Made by a program: the position numbers and the translations under genes. DNA of 64,000 nucleotides from Phycisphaerae bacterium (GTDB taxonomy: Bacteria > Planctomycetota > Phycisphaerae > UBA1845 > Fen-1342): assembly GCA_022072445.1 (NCBI GenBank), contig JAJVHV010000020.1:1-64000 (forward strand), read 5' to 3'. The notes beneath the pieces are model-generated. The model saw only the letters and a list, made by a program, of their open reading frames with translations. It was not told the origin of the DNA and did no database searches. Of the stretch, positions 26,021 to 35,089 are shown in pieces (position 1 is the stretch's first letter; each line of letters begins with the position of its first letter).

Positions 26021-27360
26021 CTGCTTTCTTCCTTCGATTCCGCGGCCCGACGTGCCGGACCCAGCAGCCGCAGCCGCCGCTGCACGCCTTCGGTCACGCT
26101 CGGCGGGACGTCCTTGATTCCCAGCGCCCGATTCCACGCCCGCAGTGCCTCGCCGGTTTCTCCCAGCCGGTGCTCAACGTCGCCGAGGTGCATCCAGGCG
26201 TCGGCCGATTCGGGCGAGAGCGCCAGCAGGCGCTTCAGGTGCTCACGCGCCTGGGGATAACGTCTCCGCGTCGCGTCCACAAGTGCCAGCCCCTCGATGG
26301 CCGCCAGATGATCCGCTCTCCGCCGAACCGCTGCCTCGTAGCGCTCCGCGGCCTGGTCGTAACGCCCGGTCCGATACAGGGCGCTACCGAGCGAGACGAG
26401 CAGGTCGGCGTCGTCGGGTGCGCTGCGCAGCGCCTCTTCGAGCCGCGCCGCCGCCAGCTCGTATTCGCCGACGTCCAGATGCTGCTGCGCCAGCGTGCGG
26501 AGTCGCTCCGTCTGGCGCTGGTCTCCCGTTTCCGGTTCGCGCGGCTCGCCGTCGCCTGCCGCGGCACTGCCGTTTGGGCCGGAATCCGGCGTGAGGGAGA
26601 CCGGCGCGACGGGTTTGACCGGCTCGACGTCGGGTTTCGCGTCATGACCCGCACCGTCCGCAGTCCTTGCTGGTTCCTGGTGTGCCTCGTTCGTCGTCGG
26701 CGAGTGCGGCTCAATCTCCTCGACCTGGACGCGCTCGATCGTCTCGATCGCCGAATTCCCCGCCCGGTCGCTCGCGACCAGCCGCACGGCGCTCACGGTC
26801 TGGTACGCGGCCGGCAGGTCGCACACCACCCAGCCGTCGCGCAGCTCGCCGCTGCCCGCGTCCACCCAGCTTCCGTCCGCTCCACGCGCGAACAGCCGCA
26901 GCCCTTGCGACCCCAGATTCTCCTCGACCACGCTCGCACGCACCCGCAGCGAACTGTGCAGCCCCGCCACCGTGCGCAGACACGCCTCGTGCAGTTGAAG
27001 CACCGGCGGCGTCAGGTCGACGCGAACACGGATGTGCGGTGGTGTGGCGGCGGCAGGTGGTACCGACGAGGCCCCGGCAGCGTTTTCGGCGACCAGGAAG
27101 TACCCGAATTCCCCTTCTCCCGGCGCGCGCACGGCGACCGATGCGCCCAGATGCTCGAACGGCTCAAGCTCTTCCCAGTGCGCCCCACCGTCAGGCGTGC
27201 ACCACACGCGGATCCGCTCGATGGATGCCTGGTTTCCCAGCGCGATCGACAGCACGATCTCGCGGCTCGCTACGTCGCGCAACGCCGCTTGCGGCCCGTC
27301 CGCCGACGCCGGGCGCGCTGCGAGATACACGGCGATTCCGAAAAACACAGCGCGCCGCAC
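26017..27360 (-). CDS. Exported TPR protein
   Basis: The 447-residue protein has a signal peptide (AVFFGIAVYLAARPASA|DG). Residues ~25-220 are beta-rich and look like tandem Ig-like or Fn3-like domains (LVASDRAGNSAIETIERVQV). An acidic linker follows. The last ~160 residues hold TPR units (RTLAQQHLDVGEYELAAARL, LVSLGSALYRTGRYDQAAER, WMHLGDVEHRLGETGEALRA). A scaffold or envelope role is likely. Coupling to holA by a 4-nt overlap is conserved-looking but functionally unexplained. Confidence 0.8.
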   Translation of the reverse strand: MRRAVFFGIAVYLAARPASADGPQAALRDVASREIVLSIALGNQASIERIRVWCTPDGGAHWEELEPFEHLGASVAVRAPGEGEFGYFLVAENAAGASSVPPAAATPPHIRVRVDLTPPVLQLHEACLRTVAGLHSSLRVRASVVEENLGSQGLRLFARGADGSWVDAGSGELRDGWVVCDLPAAYQTVSAVRLVASDRAGNSAIETIERVQVEEIEPHSPTTNEAHQEPARTADGAGHDAKPDVEPVKPVAPVSLTPDSGPNGSAAAGDGEPREPETGDQRQTERLRTLAQQHLDVGEYELAAARLEEALRSAPDDADLLVSLGSALYRTGRYDQAAERYEAAVRRRADHLAAIEGLALVDATRRRYPQAREHLKRLLALSPESADAWMHLGDVEHRLGETGEALRAWNRALGIKDVPPSVTEGVQRRLRLLGPARRAAESKEESR

Positions 27361-27744
27361 GGCGAGCCTCCCTGCTCAGTGCGTCGGCCCGTGCGCGCGA
27401 TCCAGCCGCGCACAAACCTCAGCGGACGAGTGACCTATCGGCAGCGCGGCGCCGCGCGGCCGCGGCATCGCGCCGCGGTTGCGCCGCGCAGGCGCAAACT
27501 CCGCGCGGCGCTGTCCGATAAGCGCCGTCCCCGCCGCGCCGCGCGATATTGAATACTTCCCTTTCGAGCCGATTGCTCCGCGCGAGCCGCCGCTGCTTAT
27601 CGGCCCGCTCTGCCGCGACGACCGGGCCGCACGCGGTCGTGGAGCGGCGGAATGAAGCCGCACGCTCCCGGAGTCGATAACGCTGACGGCCACGGACCGC
27701 GCGTGGCGCGCCTCTGTGTTCGCGGTGAGCAACCGTCGAGGGTC
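27361..27744. other. Divergent 384-nt intergenic region
   Basis: No gene is supported. It contains a GC palindrome-rich stretch at about 27445-27512 and a 9-bp inverted repeat CCGATAAGC (27515-27523) / GCTTATCGG (27595-27603) spanning an AT-richer patch. Promoters for the two divergent genes must lie here, but I cannot place a clear -35/-10 pair. Confidence 0.5.
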
Positions 27745-29274
27745 ATGACGATGCGAAATGTCTGGACGAAAGTTCTTATCGCCGCCGGCGTGGTCGCAGC
27801 CTATTCGCTCTCGCCGCGCGCTGCGGCCCAGAGTTATCGCGCCACGCAGCTCACCGGGGACACCGGTACGCCCAGCGAAGCGTATGGGACCAACGCGTAC
27901 GGGTCGGCGGTCGGACGCCTGCCGATCCTGCCGCAGGCCGAGGGCGAGTACCCGATGGCCTTCCACTGGCAGAGCGATCAGCTCGTCGATCTGGGATTCA
28001 GCGTCAAGTTCCACCAGATCTACAACACCTATCGCGGCGAGGCTTTTGAGGTCTCCGACGCCGACCAGATCGTCGGTGGCGGCTGGATCCGCATCCAGCT
28101 CGGCGACGAGACCGTCTACATCCTTAACGCGTTCATTTTCCGCCCGGCCGTTCAGACCGACCTGTCCTCGCCCTATCCCGGCGACGCGATCGCCAACCTG
28201 GGCACGCTCGGCGCGCCGCTGGTCGGACGCAACAGCGCCGCGGTCGGCATCAACAATCGCAACATGGTGGTCGGCTGGGCCGACGTTGACACCGACAAGG
28301 GCATCACGCACGCCTTTCTGGTGACGCCTTCCAACGGGGTCTATAACGTCGACGCCAACAGCGATTCGATCAACGACCTGCTCGTCGATCTGGGAACGCT
28401 GGGCCGCGCCGACGGCACGAGCAGCGCCACGGCGGTGAACGACAGCGGGCAGGTGGTCGGCTACTCGTACATCGCGACGGCGGCCTCGGTCGACAGCGCC
28501 TATCACGCCTTCCTGATCAACCCGGTCGACAGCGACGCCGACGGCAACCCCGATACCTGGGTCCGCGACGTGAACGCCGACGGCCGCAACGACCTCATGA
28601 CCGATCTCGGCACGCTCGCCGGAACCAGCGGTAATAGCTGGGGACGCGGCATCAACGACAGCGGCGTGATCGTCGGCGAGTCCGACACGTCGGACTTCCG
28701 CACCCGCGCCTTCAAGTACGAGGGCGGTGTGATGACCGACCTGGGAGCGCTGGGCGGCGAGTACAGCAGCGCCAGCCGCGTCAACAACCTTGGCCAGGTC
28801 GTCGGCTGGGCCGAAGACGCCCAGGGCCGCCGCCGCGCCTTCCTCTGGCAGAACGGCCAGATGATCGACCTCAACTCGACGCTCGTCGCCGCCACAACTA
28901 TCACGCTAAACGAAGCCCGCGACATCAACGACAGCGGCGTGATCGTCGGCTGGGGCACGCTCAAGAGCAATCCGGACGGCGATCCGCTGGCCTTCGTCCT
29001 GCGGCCGGCGCTGGCCGACGATGATTCCGACGGAACCAGCGACGGCGACGTCGATGGAACGCCTTCGACCGTCGTCGATGGAACCACCAGCAGCACGCTC
29101 AGCCTGCTGCCGCTCCTGCCGGACGGTTCGCTCTCGACCGCCGACCCCGACGGGAGTGGCGAAGACGGCGAAGTTCAGCCGACGTCGACGTGCGGCGTCG
29201 GCACGCTCGGTGTGATGCCGCTGACGCTGGCGTGCCTGGCCGGCATGCGCCGCCGGCAGCGCCATTCACGCTGA
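27745..29274 (+). CDS. HAF-repeat extracellular protein with C-terminal sorting-like tail
   Basis: The 509-residue protein has a signal peptide (VLIAAGVVAAYSLSPRAAA|QS). The body is built of HAF-type repeats, each with MTDLGTLxG, then xINDSGxIVG, then an AFxx phrase; examples are INNRNMVVGWADVD, VNDSGQVVGYSYI, INDSGVIVGESDTS, VNNLGQVVGWAEDA and INDSGVIVGWGTLK. This predicts a beta-propeller-like surface protein. An Asp/Ser/Thr/Gly-rich spacer precedes a short hydrophobic segment and a basic end (TLGVMPLTLACLAGMRRRQR), like PEP-CTERM-type sorting tails though without PEP. The ATG at 27745 is chosen; a second ATG 6 nt on is possible. Confidence 0.85.
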   Translation: MTMRNVWTKVLIAAGVVAAYSLSPRAAAQSYRATQLTGDTGTPSEAYGTNAYGSAVGRLPILPQAEGEYPMAFHWQSDQLVDLGFSVKFHQIYNTYRGEAFEVSDADQIVGGGWIRIQLGDETVYILNAFIFRPAVQTDLSSPYPGDAIANLGTLGAPLVGRNSAAVGINNRNMVVGWADVDTDKGITHAFLVTPSNGVYNVDANSDSINDLLVDLGTLGRADGTSSATAVNDSGQVVGYSYIATAASVDSAYHAFLINPVDSDADGNPDTWVRDVNADGRNDLMTDLGTLAGTSGNSWGRGINDSGVIVGESDTSDFRTRAFKYEGGVMTDLGALGGEYSSASRVNNLGQVVGWAEDAQGRRRAFLWQNGQMIDLNSTLVAATTITLNEARDINDSGVIVGWGTLKSNPDGDPLAFVLRPALADDDSDGTSDGDVDGTPSTVVDGTTSSTLSLLPLLPDGSLSTADPDGSGEDGEVQPTSTCGVGTLGVMPLTLACLAGMRRRQRHSR

Positions 29275-29393
29275 TCCGCCGGCGACGAACCAGCACAAGA
29301 TACACGCCGCCCCGGCAGCGCTCGTGCGAGTGCTGCCGGGGCGGGTCGTTTCGCAACGAAAGCGCGGCGGCTCGGTGCTGCGCCCGGCTCCGC

Positions 29394-30041
29394 TCACGTC
29401 GCCGACTTCGCGTAAATCACCAGCGACCACTCCCCGCCAAGCGGGTTGTGCATCGCGCGCGTCTCGATCCAGCGCAACCCCAGACGCCGCGCCGTCCCCG
29501 CCGCCGCCGCCAACTCGTCGCGCACGTCCGGCGATTTGGCCAGCAAGAGCCGTCCGCCTGCCTCGACGAATCCCGCCGCGTAACCGAGCAGCCGCGTCAA
29601 CGGCGCGACCGCCCGCGCCACCAGCGCGTCATACCGCCCGTGATGCTCCGGCTGCCCGCCCAGCACTTCCCCGCGTCCGCACACGACGCGTGCGTTGGCG
29701 ATTCCCACCGCCGCGACGATCCGCTCGACGGCGGCGCACTTCTTTCGAACTGAGTCGACCAGCGTGAAGCGGACGGCGGGCATGCTGATCGCCAGCGGCA
29801 GGCCAGGAACGCCGCCGCCCGTGCCCAGATCGACCACTTGCGCGGTCGGACGTTCGCGCAGCGGCTCAGCCAGTTGCAGGCTCTCGACCACGTGCCGCTT
29901 CCACACGTCGTCGCGCCGCCGCAGCGCCGTCAGATTGTGAATTGTGTTTTCCCGCAGGAGTGCGTCAACGAACCGCGCGAGGCGTTCGAACGCCTCCGGG
30001 CTGATCGGGCCGGCCGCCCGGCTGAATTCGCTGAGTTCCAC
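29394..30041 (-). CDS. rsmG: 16S rRNA m7G527 methyltransferase
   Basis: The 215-residue SAM-dependent methyltransferase modifies G527 in 16S rRNA. NLTALRRRDDVWKRHVVESL and VVDLGTGGGVPGLPLAI are diagnostic, and ARAVAPLTRLLGYAAGFV follows in the usual place. The start is uncertain: the GTG at 30041 gives normal family length, while reading from 30146 would translate through REP-like palindromes and is disfavoured. It lies 114 nt after the HU-like gene with two palindromes in between. Confidence 0.9.
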   Translation of the reverse strand: MELSEFSRAAGPISPEAFERLARFVDALLRENTIHNLTALRRRDDVWKRHVVESLQLAEPLRERPTAQVVDLGTGGGVPGLPLAISMPAVRFTLVDSVRKKCAAVERIVAAVGIANARVVCGRGEVLGGQPEHHGRYDALVARAVAPLTRLLGYAAGFVEAGGRLLLAKSPDVRDELAAAAGTARRLGLRWIETRAMHNPLGGEWSLVIYAKSAT

Positions 30042-30078
30042 ACGCTCTGCTCGCCGATCCGCACCTGGTGTACGAACA

Positions 30079-30104
30079 GAACCCACCACGCGAGTGGTGG
30101 GTTC
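30079..30104. repeat. REP-like palindrome with GCGA loop
   Basis: GAACCCACCAC-GCGA-GTGGTGGGTTC is an 11-bp perfect stem. It keeps the CAC-GCGA-GTG core of palindrome A in the first 830 bases but with a different, compensating outer stem. Confidence 0.8.
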
Positions 30105-30109
30105 AGCGG

Positions 30110-30127
30110 CCCGCACTCGCGTGCGGG
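30110..30127. repeat. Inverted REP-like palindrome
   Basis: CCCGCAC-TCGC-GTGCGGG follows 6 nt later. Read on the other strand it is CCCGCAC-GCGA-GTGCGGG, so the two palindromes form an opposed pair. Confidence 0.75.
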
Positions 30128-30155
30128 GTTCTGATAGGCGCTCCAAAGCAGAACG

Positions 30156-30500
30156 CTAGTCGGAGGTCTGCCCATCGGCGGCCCGGCGCGGCGGATGATC
30201 CGCGCCGACGGCCGATATCTCCGACATCTGCTGCTTCATCAGCCGCCCGACCTTGAACTTGACCGTCCGCTTGCTGGGCACCTGCACCGGCTCGAGCGTC
30301 TTGGGATTCTGCGCGACCCGGGCAGCCCGGTCCTTGACTTCAAAGACGCCGAAGTCGCGAAATTCCAGCCGGTTGCCGTGACCCAACTCACCGATGATTT
30401 CATCCAGAAACTGCTGCACGATCCGTTTCACGAGCACGCGCTTGCAAGCCGACTGCTCCGCAATCCGATCGATCAGTTCTTTCTTGGTGACGGTCTTCAT
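30156..30500 (-). CDS. HU/IHF-family DNA-binding protein
   Basis: The 114-residue protein matches HU: MTKKELIDRIAE-like helix 1 (MKTVTKKELIDRIAEQSACK), FLDEIIGELGHGNRLEFRDF, GVFEVKDRAARVAQNPKT and the end of the beta-arm region (VPSKRTVKFKVGRLMK). It has a 20-residue C-terminal tail beyond the usual 90-95. Arg-Asn-Pro of the DNA-intercalating arm tip is represented by AQNPKT. A promoter-like sequence sits in front of it. Confidence 0.92.
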   Translation of the reverse strand: MKTVTKKELIDRIAEQSACKRVLVKRIVQQFLDEIIGELGHGNRLEFRDFGVFEVKDRAARVAQNPKTLEPVQVPSKRTVKFKVGRLMKQQMSEISAVGADHPPRRAADGQTSD

Positions 30501-30600
30501 CGCTGTCCCCAGCCGTCGGCGGCACTCAGCCCGGCCGTTGCGTTCCGGGCCTGCCGATCAGGCCGCCGAACGACTTGGTTTCCTTCAACTTACGACGGAT

Positions 30601-30629
30601 ATGGTACGTCATCCACAGAGCGGTATCAA
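30601..30629 (-). promoter_or_regulatory. Candidate promoter of the HU-like gene
   Basis: On the minus strand TTGATA (30624-30629) and TACCAT (30601-30606) are separated by exactly 17 bp, about 100 nt upstream of the ATG, in the AT-rich gap after lon. Confidence 0.6.
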
Positions 30630-30706
30630 GCGGAATTACTTTACTTGCAACAGGTTAGGCGCGCAATCGGTCGAAATGTCAAGTCGGCGCGCGCCACAAG
30701 TCCGAT

Positions 30707-33205
30707 TCACCCCGCGGCCGCCGCCGACCCGTGTCGCCCGCGCCCGCTCACGGCCCGACGGGCCTCGACCTTTGCGGCGGGCTGCCGTCCGGGCGGAATG
30801 GCAACCTTGAGCACCTGCTCCACGCGCTCGGCGAAAACGAATCGCAGTTCTTTCTGGACCTCGGGCGGCACGTCGACCAGGTCGGCCTGGTTCCGGGCCG
30901 GCAGAATCACCGTCCGAATACCCGCGCGGTGCGCCGCCAGCACTTTTTCCTTCACACCCCCGATTGGCAGGACCAGGCCGCGGAGCGTGATCTCCCCGGT
31001 CATGGCCACCAACGGGTCGGCGACACGCTCGGTGAGCAGCGACACGATCGACGTCAGCATCGCCACCCCCGCCGACGGCCCGTCTTTCGGAATCCCGCCG
31101 GCCGGCACGTGGATGTGGATATCGGTCTTGTCGTGACTGAAGTGCGTGATGCCGAACTCCTTGCCACGCGAGCGCACCAGACTCAGCGCCGCCTGCGCCG
31201 ACTCGCGCATGACGTCCCCGATCTGTCCGGTAAGCTGAAATCCCCCGTTGCCGCTCATCGCGGTTGACTCGACGAAAATGATCTCGCCGCCCACCGGCGT
31301 GTAGGCCAACCCGGTCGCGACGCCGGGAGTGCTGGTGCGCAGGGCCAACTCCGGTTCGTAGCGCGGCGGGCCGAGAAACTCGCTGAGCGATTCGACGGTG
31401 ATGACGGTTTGGTGCGCGTCGCCGCGCGCCACGTTGGCGGCGACGGCGCGGCAGATGGAAGCGATGGTGCGATCGAGATTTCGGACGCCGGCGTCGCGCG
31501 TATAGGACTCGATGATGGCGCGGAGCGCGTCGTCCGGGAACTTCAGCTCGACGTCGGCGAGTCCGTTTTCCTCTTTCTGGCGCGGGACGAGGTAGCGTTT
31601 GGCGATCTCGAGCTTCTCGGACGTTGTGTAGCCGGGAAGGTCGATAACCTCCATACGGTCGCGCAGGGCCGGCGAGACGGGCTCCATGTAGTTGGCGGTG
31701 CCGATGAACATGACGCGCGTCAGATCGAACGGCACGCCGAGGTAGTGGTCGGTGAACGTGTGGTTCTGGGACGGGTCGAGGACTTCGAGCAGAGCGGAGG
31801 CGGGGTCGCCGCGGAAGTCGGCGCCGATCTTGTCCATCTCGTCGAGCATGATGACGGGGTTGCGCACGCCGACCTTGCGGATTTCCTGGACGAGTCGTCC
31901 GGGGATAGCGCCAATGTAGGTTCGGCGGTGGCCGCGGATGTCGGCCTCGTCGCGAACGCCGCCGAGGGAGATGCGGATAAATTTTCGGCCGAGGGCGCGG
32001 GCGATGGACTGTCCGAGCGAAGTTTTTCCGACGCCGGGGGGGCCGGCGAAGCAGAGGATGGGGCTTTTTCCGTCGGGTTTGAGTTTTCGGACGGCGAGGT
32101 ATTCGAGGATGCGTTTCTTGATTTTCTCGAGTCCGTAGTGGTCGGCGGCGAGGACTTCCTGGGCGCGGTTCAGGTCGAGGTTATCGCTGGTTTCGGCGTG
32201 CCAGGGCATGTCGCAGAGCCAGTCGAGGTAGTCGCGGACGACGCTGCGTTCGGGCGAGGCGGCGGGGATGCGTTCGAGGCGGCCGAGTTCGCGGCGGGCC
32301 TCGGCGAGCACCGGTTCGGGCATCTGGGCGGCGTCGATCCGGGCGCTCAGCTCGGCCAGCTCGGCGGCGGAGGAGTCGCCCTCGCCGAGCTCTTTCTGGA
32401 TGGCCTTCATCTGCTCGTGGAGGAAATACTCGCGCTGGGTCTTGTCGACCTGGGTCTTGACGTCGCTCTGGATCTTCTGCGAGAGCTGGAGGATTTCGAG
32501 CTGGTTGTTAAGCGTGGCGTTGACCTTGCGGAAACGGTCGACGACGTCGAAGGTTTCGAGCAGCTCCTGCTTCTGGACCAGGCCGAGCGAGAGGTTGGCG
32601 GAGAGGTAGTCGGCCAGGGCGCCGGGCTTGTCGATGCTGTTGAGAATGGTGGCGGCTTCGTCTGGCACGTTCGGGCTGAGCTCGATGACCTGGGCGGCCA
32701 GGTCGCGGGCCGAGTAGATCATGGCCTCGAGCTCGATGCTGCCGGCGGCGCGGTCGTCGCGCGGCTGGATGCGCGCGGTCCAGTAGGGCTCGCGGGCGGC
32801 GAACTCGATGATGCCGGCGCGCAGCAGGCCGTGCACCAGGATCGTGTGCGAGCCGTCGGGCATGCGCAGCAGCTTGAGCGCGCGGCAGGCCGTCCCGACG
32901 CGGTAAATGTCGTCGATGTCGGGGTCTTCGGTGTCCTCGCGGCGCTGGGCGCAGGCCACCAGCAGCTTGTCGCCGGCGAATACGTCGTCGATCAGCCGCT
33001 TGGATTTGTCGCGCGAGACGCTGAGCGGCATGACCGTGCCGGGGAAGACCACGACGTTGCGGACGGGCAGGACGGGCAGCACGTCGGGCAGGCGGACGGC
33101 ATCCTCGTCGTCGTCGACGACCTCGGCCAGGGCCGTTTCGGGCGGCGCGGCGCTCGGCGTTTCGTCGGCGTCGGCGGCTGTTACTTTTTCCGCAGCGTGA
33201 TCCAT
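30707..33205 (-). CDS. lon: ATP-dependent protease La
   Basis: The 832-residue cytosolic protease has the complete Lon layout: N-terminal substrate domain (VLPVLPVRNVVVFPGTVMPL), a coiled-coil segment (~240-330), the AAA+ module with GPPGVGKT at 388-395 and MLDEMDKIG, and the Ser-Lys proteolytic domain with PKDGPSAG (Ser711) and GGVKEK (Lys754, 43 residues later as in E. coli). An acidic N-terminal extension of about 40 residues and a basic alanine-rich tail are extra. Its start overlaps the hsp20 stop by 25 nt, so the two are co-transcribed and perhaps translationally coupled. Confidence 0.96.
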   Translation of the reverse strand: MDHAAEKVTAADADETPSAAPPETALAEVVDDDEDAVRLPDVLPVLPVRNVVVFPGTVMPLSVSRDKSKRLIDDVFAGDKLLVACAQRREDTEDPDIDDIYRVGTACRALKLLRMPDGSHTILVHGLLRAGIIEFAAREPYWTARIQPRDDRAAGSIELEAMIYSARDLAAQVIELSPNVPDEAATILNSIDKPGALADYLSANLSLGLVQKQELLETFDVVDRFRKVNATLNNQLEILQLSQKIQSDVKTQVDKTQREYFLHEQMKAIQKELGEGDSSAAELAELSARIDAAQMPEPVLAEARRELGRLERIPAASPERSVVRDYLDWLCDMPWHAETSDNLDLNRAQEVLAADHYGLEKIKKRILEYLAVRKLKPDGKSPILCFAGPPGVGKTSLGQSIARALGRKFIRISLGGVRDEADIRGHRRTYIGAIPGRLVQEIRKVGVRNPVIMLDEMDKIGADFRGDPASALLEVLDPSQNHTFTDHYLGVPFDLTRVMFIGTANYMEPVSPALRDRMEVIDLPGYTTSEKLEIAKRYLVPRQKEENGLADVELKFPDDALRAIIESYTRDAGVRNLDRTIASICRAVAANVARGDAHQTVITVESLSEFLGPPRYEPELALRTSTPGVATGLAYTPVGGEIIFVESTAMSGNGGFQLTGQIGDVMRESAQAALSLVRSRGKEFGITHFSHDKTDIHIHVPAGGIPKDGPSAGVAMLTSIVSLLTERVADPLVAMTGEITLRGLVLPIGGVKEKVLAAHRAGIRTVILPARNQADLVDVPPEVQKELRFVFAERVEQVLKVAIPPGRQPAAKVEARRAVSGRGRHGSAAAAG

Positions 33206-33600
33206 AGAAATCCTCGGTTCGCGTCGCTGTAATCGGCCTCGATGTGCTCGACGTCGATCGCCTCGGGCAGGTCGATCTCACGGCGGAACGGCCCTTCGTC
33301 GATCTCGACCACGTGGATGCACAGTTCGCCCTCGCTGGGGCGCGGCATGTCGCGCTGTCCGTAGAGCGTCACGCGGCGGTCGCCTTCGCACTGCACGTGG
33401 ATGTCGGCGGCGCTCATGCCGGCCAGCTCGACACAGACGTGATAGGCGCCGCTGGATTCATAGACGTTCGTGGCCGGCTGCCAGGCGCGGGCGTCGCGGA
33501 ACTGCACGAAGCTGCGCGAGAGCATCTCCTGCATGATGTCGTCGACGTCGCGGCACCACTCGTCCATCCCGTCCTCGGAGCCGAACTTCCGGATTGACAT
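33181..33600 (-). CDS. Small heat-shock protein, Hsp20 family
   Basis: The 139-residue chaperone starts at MSIRKFGSEDGM. The alpha-crystallin domain is present (WQPATNVYESSGAYHVCVEL, AGMSAADIHVQCEG, GPFRREIDLPEAIDVEHIEA, and NRGFLWITLRKK at the end). The usual C-terminal I-x-I/V motif tail is missing: the protein stops right after the last strand, which may limit oligomer assembly. It overlaps lon by 25 nt. Confidence 0.9.
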   Translation of the reverse strand: MSIRKFGSEDGMDEWCRDVDDIMQEMLSRSFVQFRDARAWQPATNVYESSGAYHVCVELAGMSAADIHVQCEGDRRVTLYGQRDMPRPSEGELCIHVVEIDEGPFRREIDLPEAIDVEHIEADYSDANRGFLWITLRKK

Positions 33601-33703
33601 GCGGGCACCCAAAACCAGGATCGCCCGGCGCGGCCCGTATGCTCCCGATTCTGCGACTGCGGCCGGGCACGGGCACTTCGCCGGGGCGCCAACTGGCCGT
33701 ACC

Positions 33704-33732
33704 ATGATAACTGGCGAGGCACGGAAGCGCAA
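33704..33732 (-). promoter_or_regulatory. Candidate hsp20-lon promoter
   Basis: On the minus strand TTGCGC (33727-33732) and TATCAT (33704-33709) are 17 bp apart, about 100 nt before hsp20. I see no CIRCE element or sigma-32-type site. Confidence 0.5.
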
Positions 33733-33795
33733 CACGGCAGCCGGCAGGCATGCGGCGCAGGCCGAACTCCGCAGCGGAAAGTGACGAGAGCAACG

Positions 33796-34959
33796 ATGAC
33801 ACGCGAGACGCCGACGGTTCGAATGTTCGCCGGCATTCCGGCACACAACCTGGCCCTGTATCACCAGATTCGATTTCACGCCGGCGATCCGGCGGCGTTG
33901 CTGGAGTTCGACGGCGACGGGCGGCGTGAGCGGCTGCTGATCATCCGCTCGATCGAGGTGGAGCGTGCGCGGCGGCAGGCGCGGGCCGATCGCGTCGCGG
34001 CGCCGCAGGACTACGCCCCGGCCGGCGGGTTGGCCGGCGATCACGAGCTGTCGACGGCTCAGGCGGTGGCCGAGTGTCTGCGGCGGTCGGGCGCGCGGCG
34101 TGTGGTGGCGGACCGGACGCTGCCGTTCATCTTCGCACACTACGTCCGCGAGGCCGGCATCGCGATCGACTGCGACCCGAACATGGGCGTGCGCGAGCGG
34201 CGGGCAAAGGACGCGGGCGAGGTCGCGGCGATCCGCGAAGCGCAGGGAGTGACCGAAGAGATCATGCGGATCGCGTGCGAGACTGTTGCGCGAGCGACTG
34301 TGGGCGCGGGGGGCGTGCTGATGGCCGACGGTCAGCCGCTGAGCGCCGAACGCGTCCGCGCGATGATCGACGTCTGGCTGCTGGAGCGCGGCTACGTCAA
34401 TCCGGCCTGCATCGTCGCGCCGGGCCGCTGCGGCGGCGACTGCCACGAGCGCGGCAGCGGGCCGATCCGCACGCACGAGCCGGTGATCATCGACATCTTT
34501 CCGTGCAACCGCCAGACGCACTACTGCGGGGACTGCACGCGCACGGTCGTGCACGGCGAGGCGCCCGAGGCGGTGCGGCGGATGCACGCGGCGGTGGCGG
34601 CGGCGAAGCGCGAGGCTATGACGGCGATCCGCGCCGGGGTGCGCGGGCACGACGTGAACGAGGCGACCCGCCGCGTGATTCGGTCGCACGGCTACGACGT
34701 CAGCCTGCCGCCGGAAGGCGCGCCGGAGACATACTGCGCGATGACGCACGGGACGGGGCACGGCGTGGGGCTGGACGTTCACGAGCCGCCGCTGCTGGCG
34801 GAGAACGGCGACGCGCTGATCGTGGGGGACGTGGTGACGGTGGAGCCGGGGCTGTACTGCAAGGCGGTGGGGGGCGTGCGGATCGAGGACGTGGTGGCGG
34901 TGACCGCGGACGGCTGCGAGAACCTGAACCGGTTGCCGGAGGGGCTGGACTGGCGCTAG
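33796..34959 (+). CDS. M24-family Xaa-Pro aminopeptidase-like enzyme
   Basis: The 387-residue protein has a creatinase-type N-terminal half and a pita-bread catalytic domain. The five metal ligands of family M24 can be placed: Asp in IIDIFP, Asp in GDCTRTVV, His in THGTGHGVGLDVHE, Glu in TVEPGLYC and Glu in VRIEDVV. Aminopeptidase P/prolidase-like cleavage of N-terminal Xaa-Pro is the likely reaction; the exact substrate is open. The ATG at 33796 is used, with only a weak GAGAG upstream. An alternative reading begins 15 nt earlier. Confidence 0.88.
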   Translation: MTRETPTVRMFAGIPAHNLALYHQIRFHAGDPAALLEFDGDGRRERLLIIRSIEVERARRQARADRVAAPQDYAPAGGLAGDHELSTAQAVAECLRRSGARRVVADRTLPFIFAHYVREAGIAIDCDPNMGVRERRAKDAGEVAAIREAQGVTEEIMRIACETVARATVGAGGVLMADGQPLSAERVRAMIDVWLLERGYVNPACIVAPGRCGGDCHERGSGPIRTHEPVIIDIFPCNRQTHYCGDCTRTVVHGEAPEAVRRMHAAVAAAKREAMTAIRAGVRGHDVNEATRRVIRSHGYDVSLPPEGAPETYCAMTHGTGHGVGLDVHEPPLLAENGDALIVGDVVTVEPGLYCKAVGGVRIEDVVAVTADGCENLNRLPEGLDWR

Positions 34960-35016
34960 TCTCCCGAGTCGGCGATTGACTCCATTACTGGGAGGTGCAA
35001 AGCCCCGCGTTACACG

Positions 35017-35070
35017 TGCAAACCACAGGTATGCACTACGCGTACAAACCAGAGGTTTTGCACTACGCGT
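35017..35070. repeat. Short tandem duplication upstream of lipoprotein gene
   Basis: Two ~27-bp units, each ending TGCACTACGCGT and beginning (G/A)CAAACCA(C/G)AGGT, lie head to tail, with a more diverged third copy at about 34993. The repeat sits just upstream of the chosen start of the next gene, an argument against the longer reading. Confidence 0.7.
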
Positions 35071-35089
35071 GGCATGGAGGAGCGTCGGA

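Noticed and set aside
27376-28506. Minus-strand frame opposite the HAF-repeat gene
   Set aside because: Its strongest part is the antisense of HAF repeats; the promoter region it covers is rich in palindromes.
31409-33232. 607-codon plus-strand frame opposite lon
   Set aside because: Shadow of lon, Gly/Val/Glu-rich, no domain.
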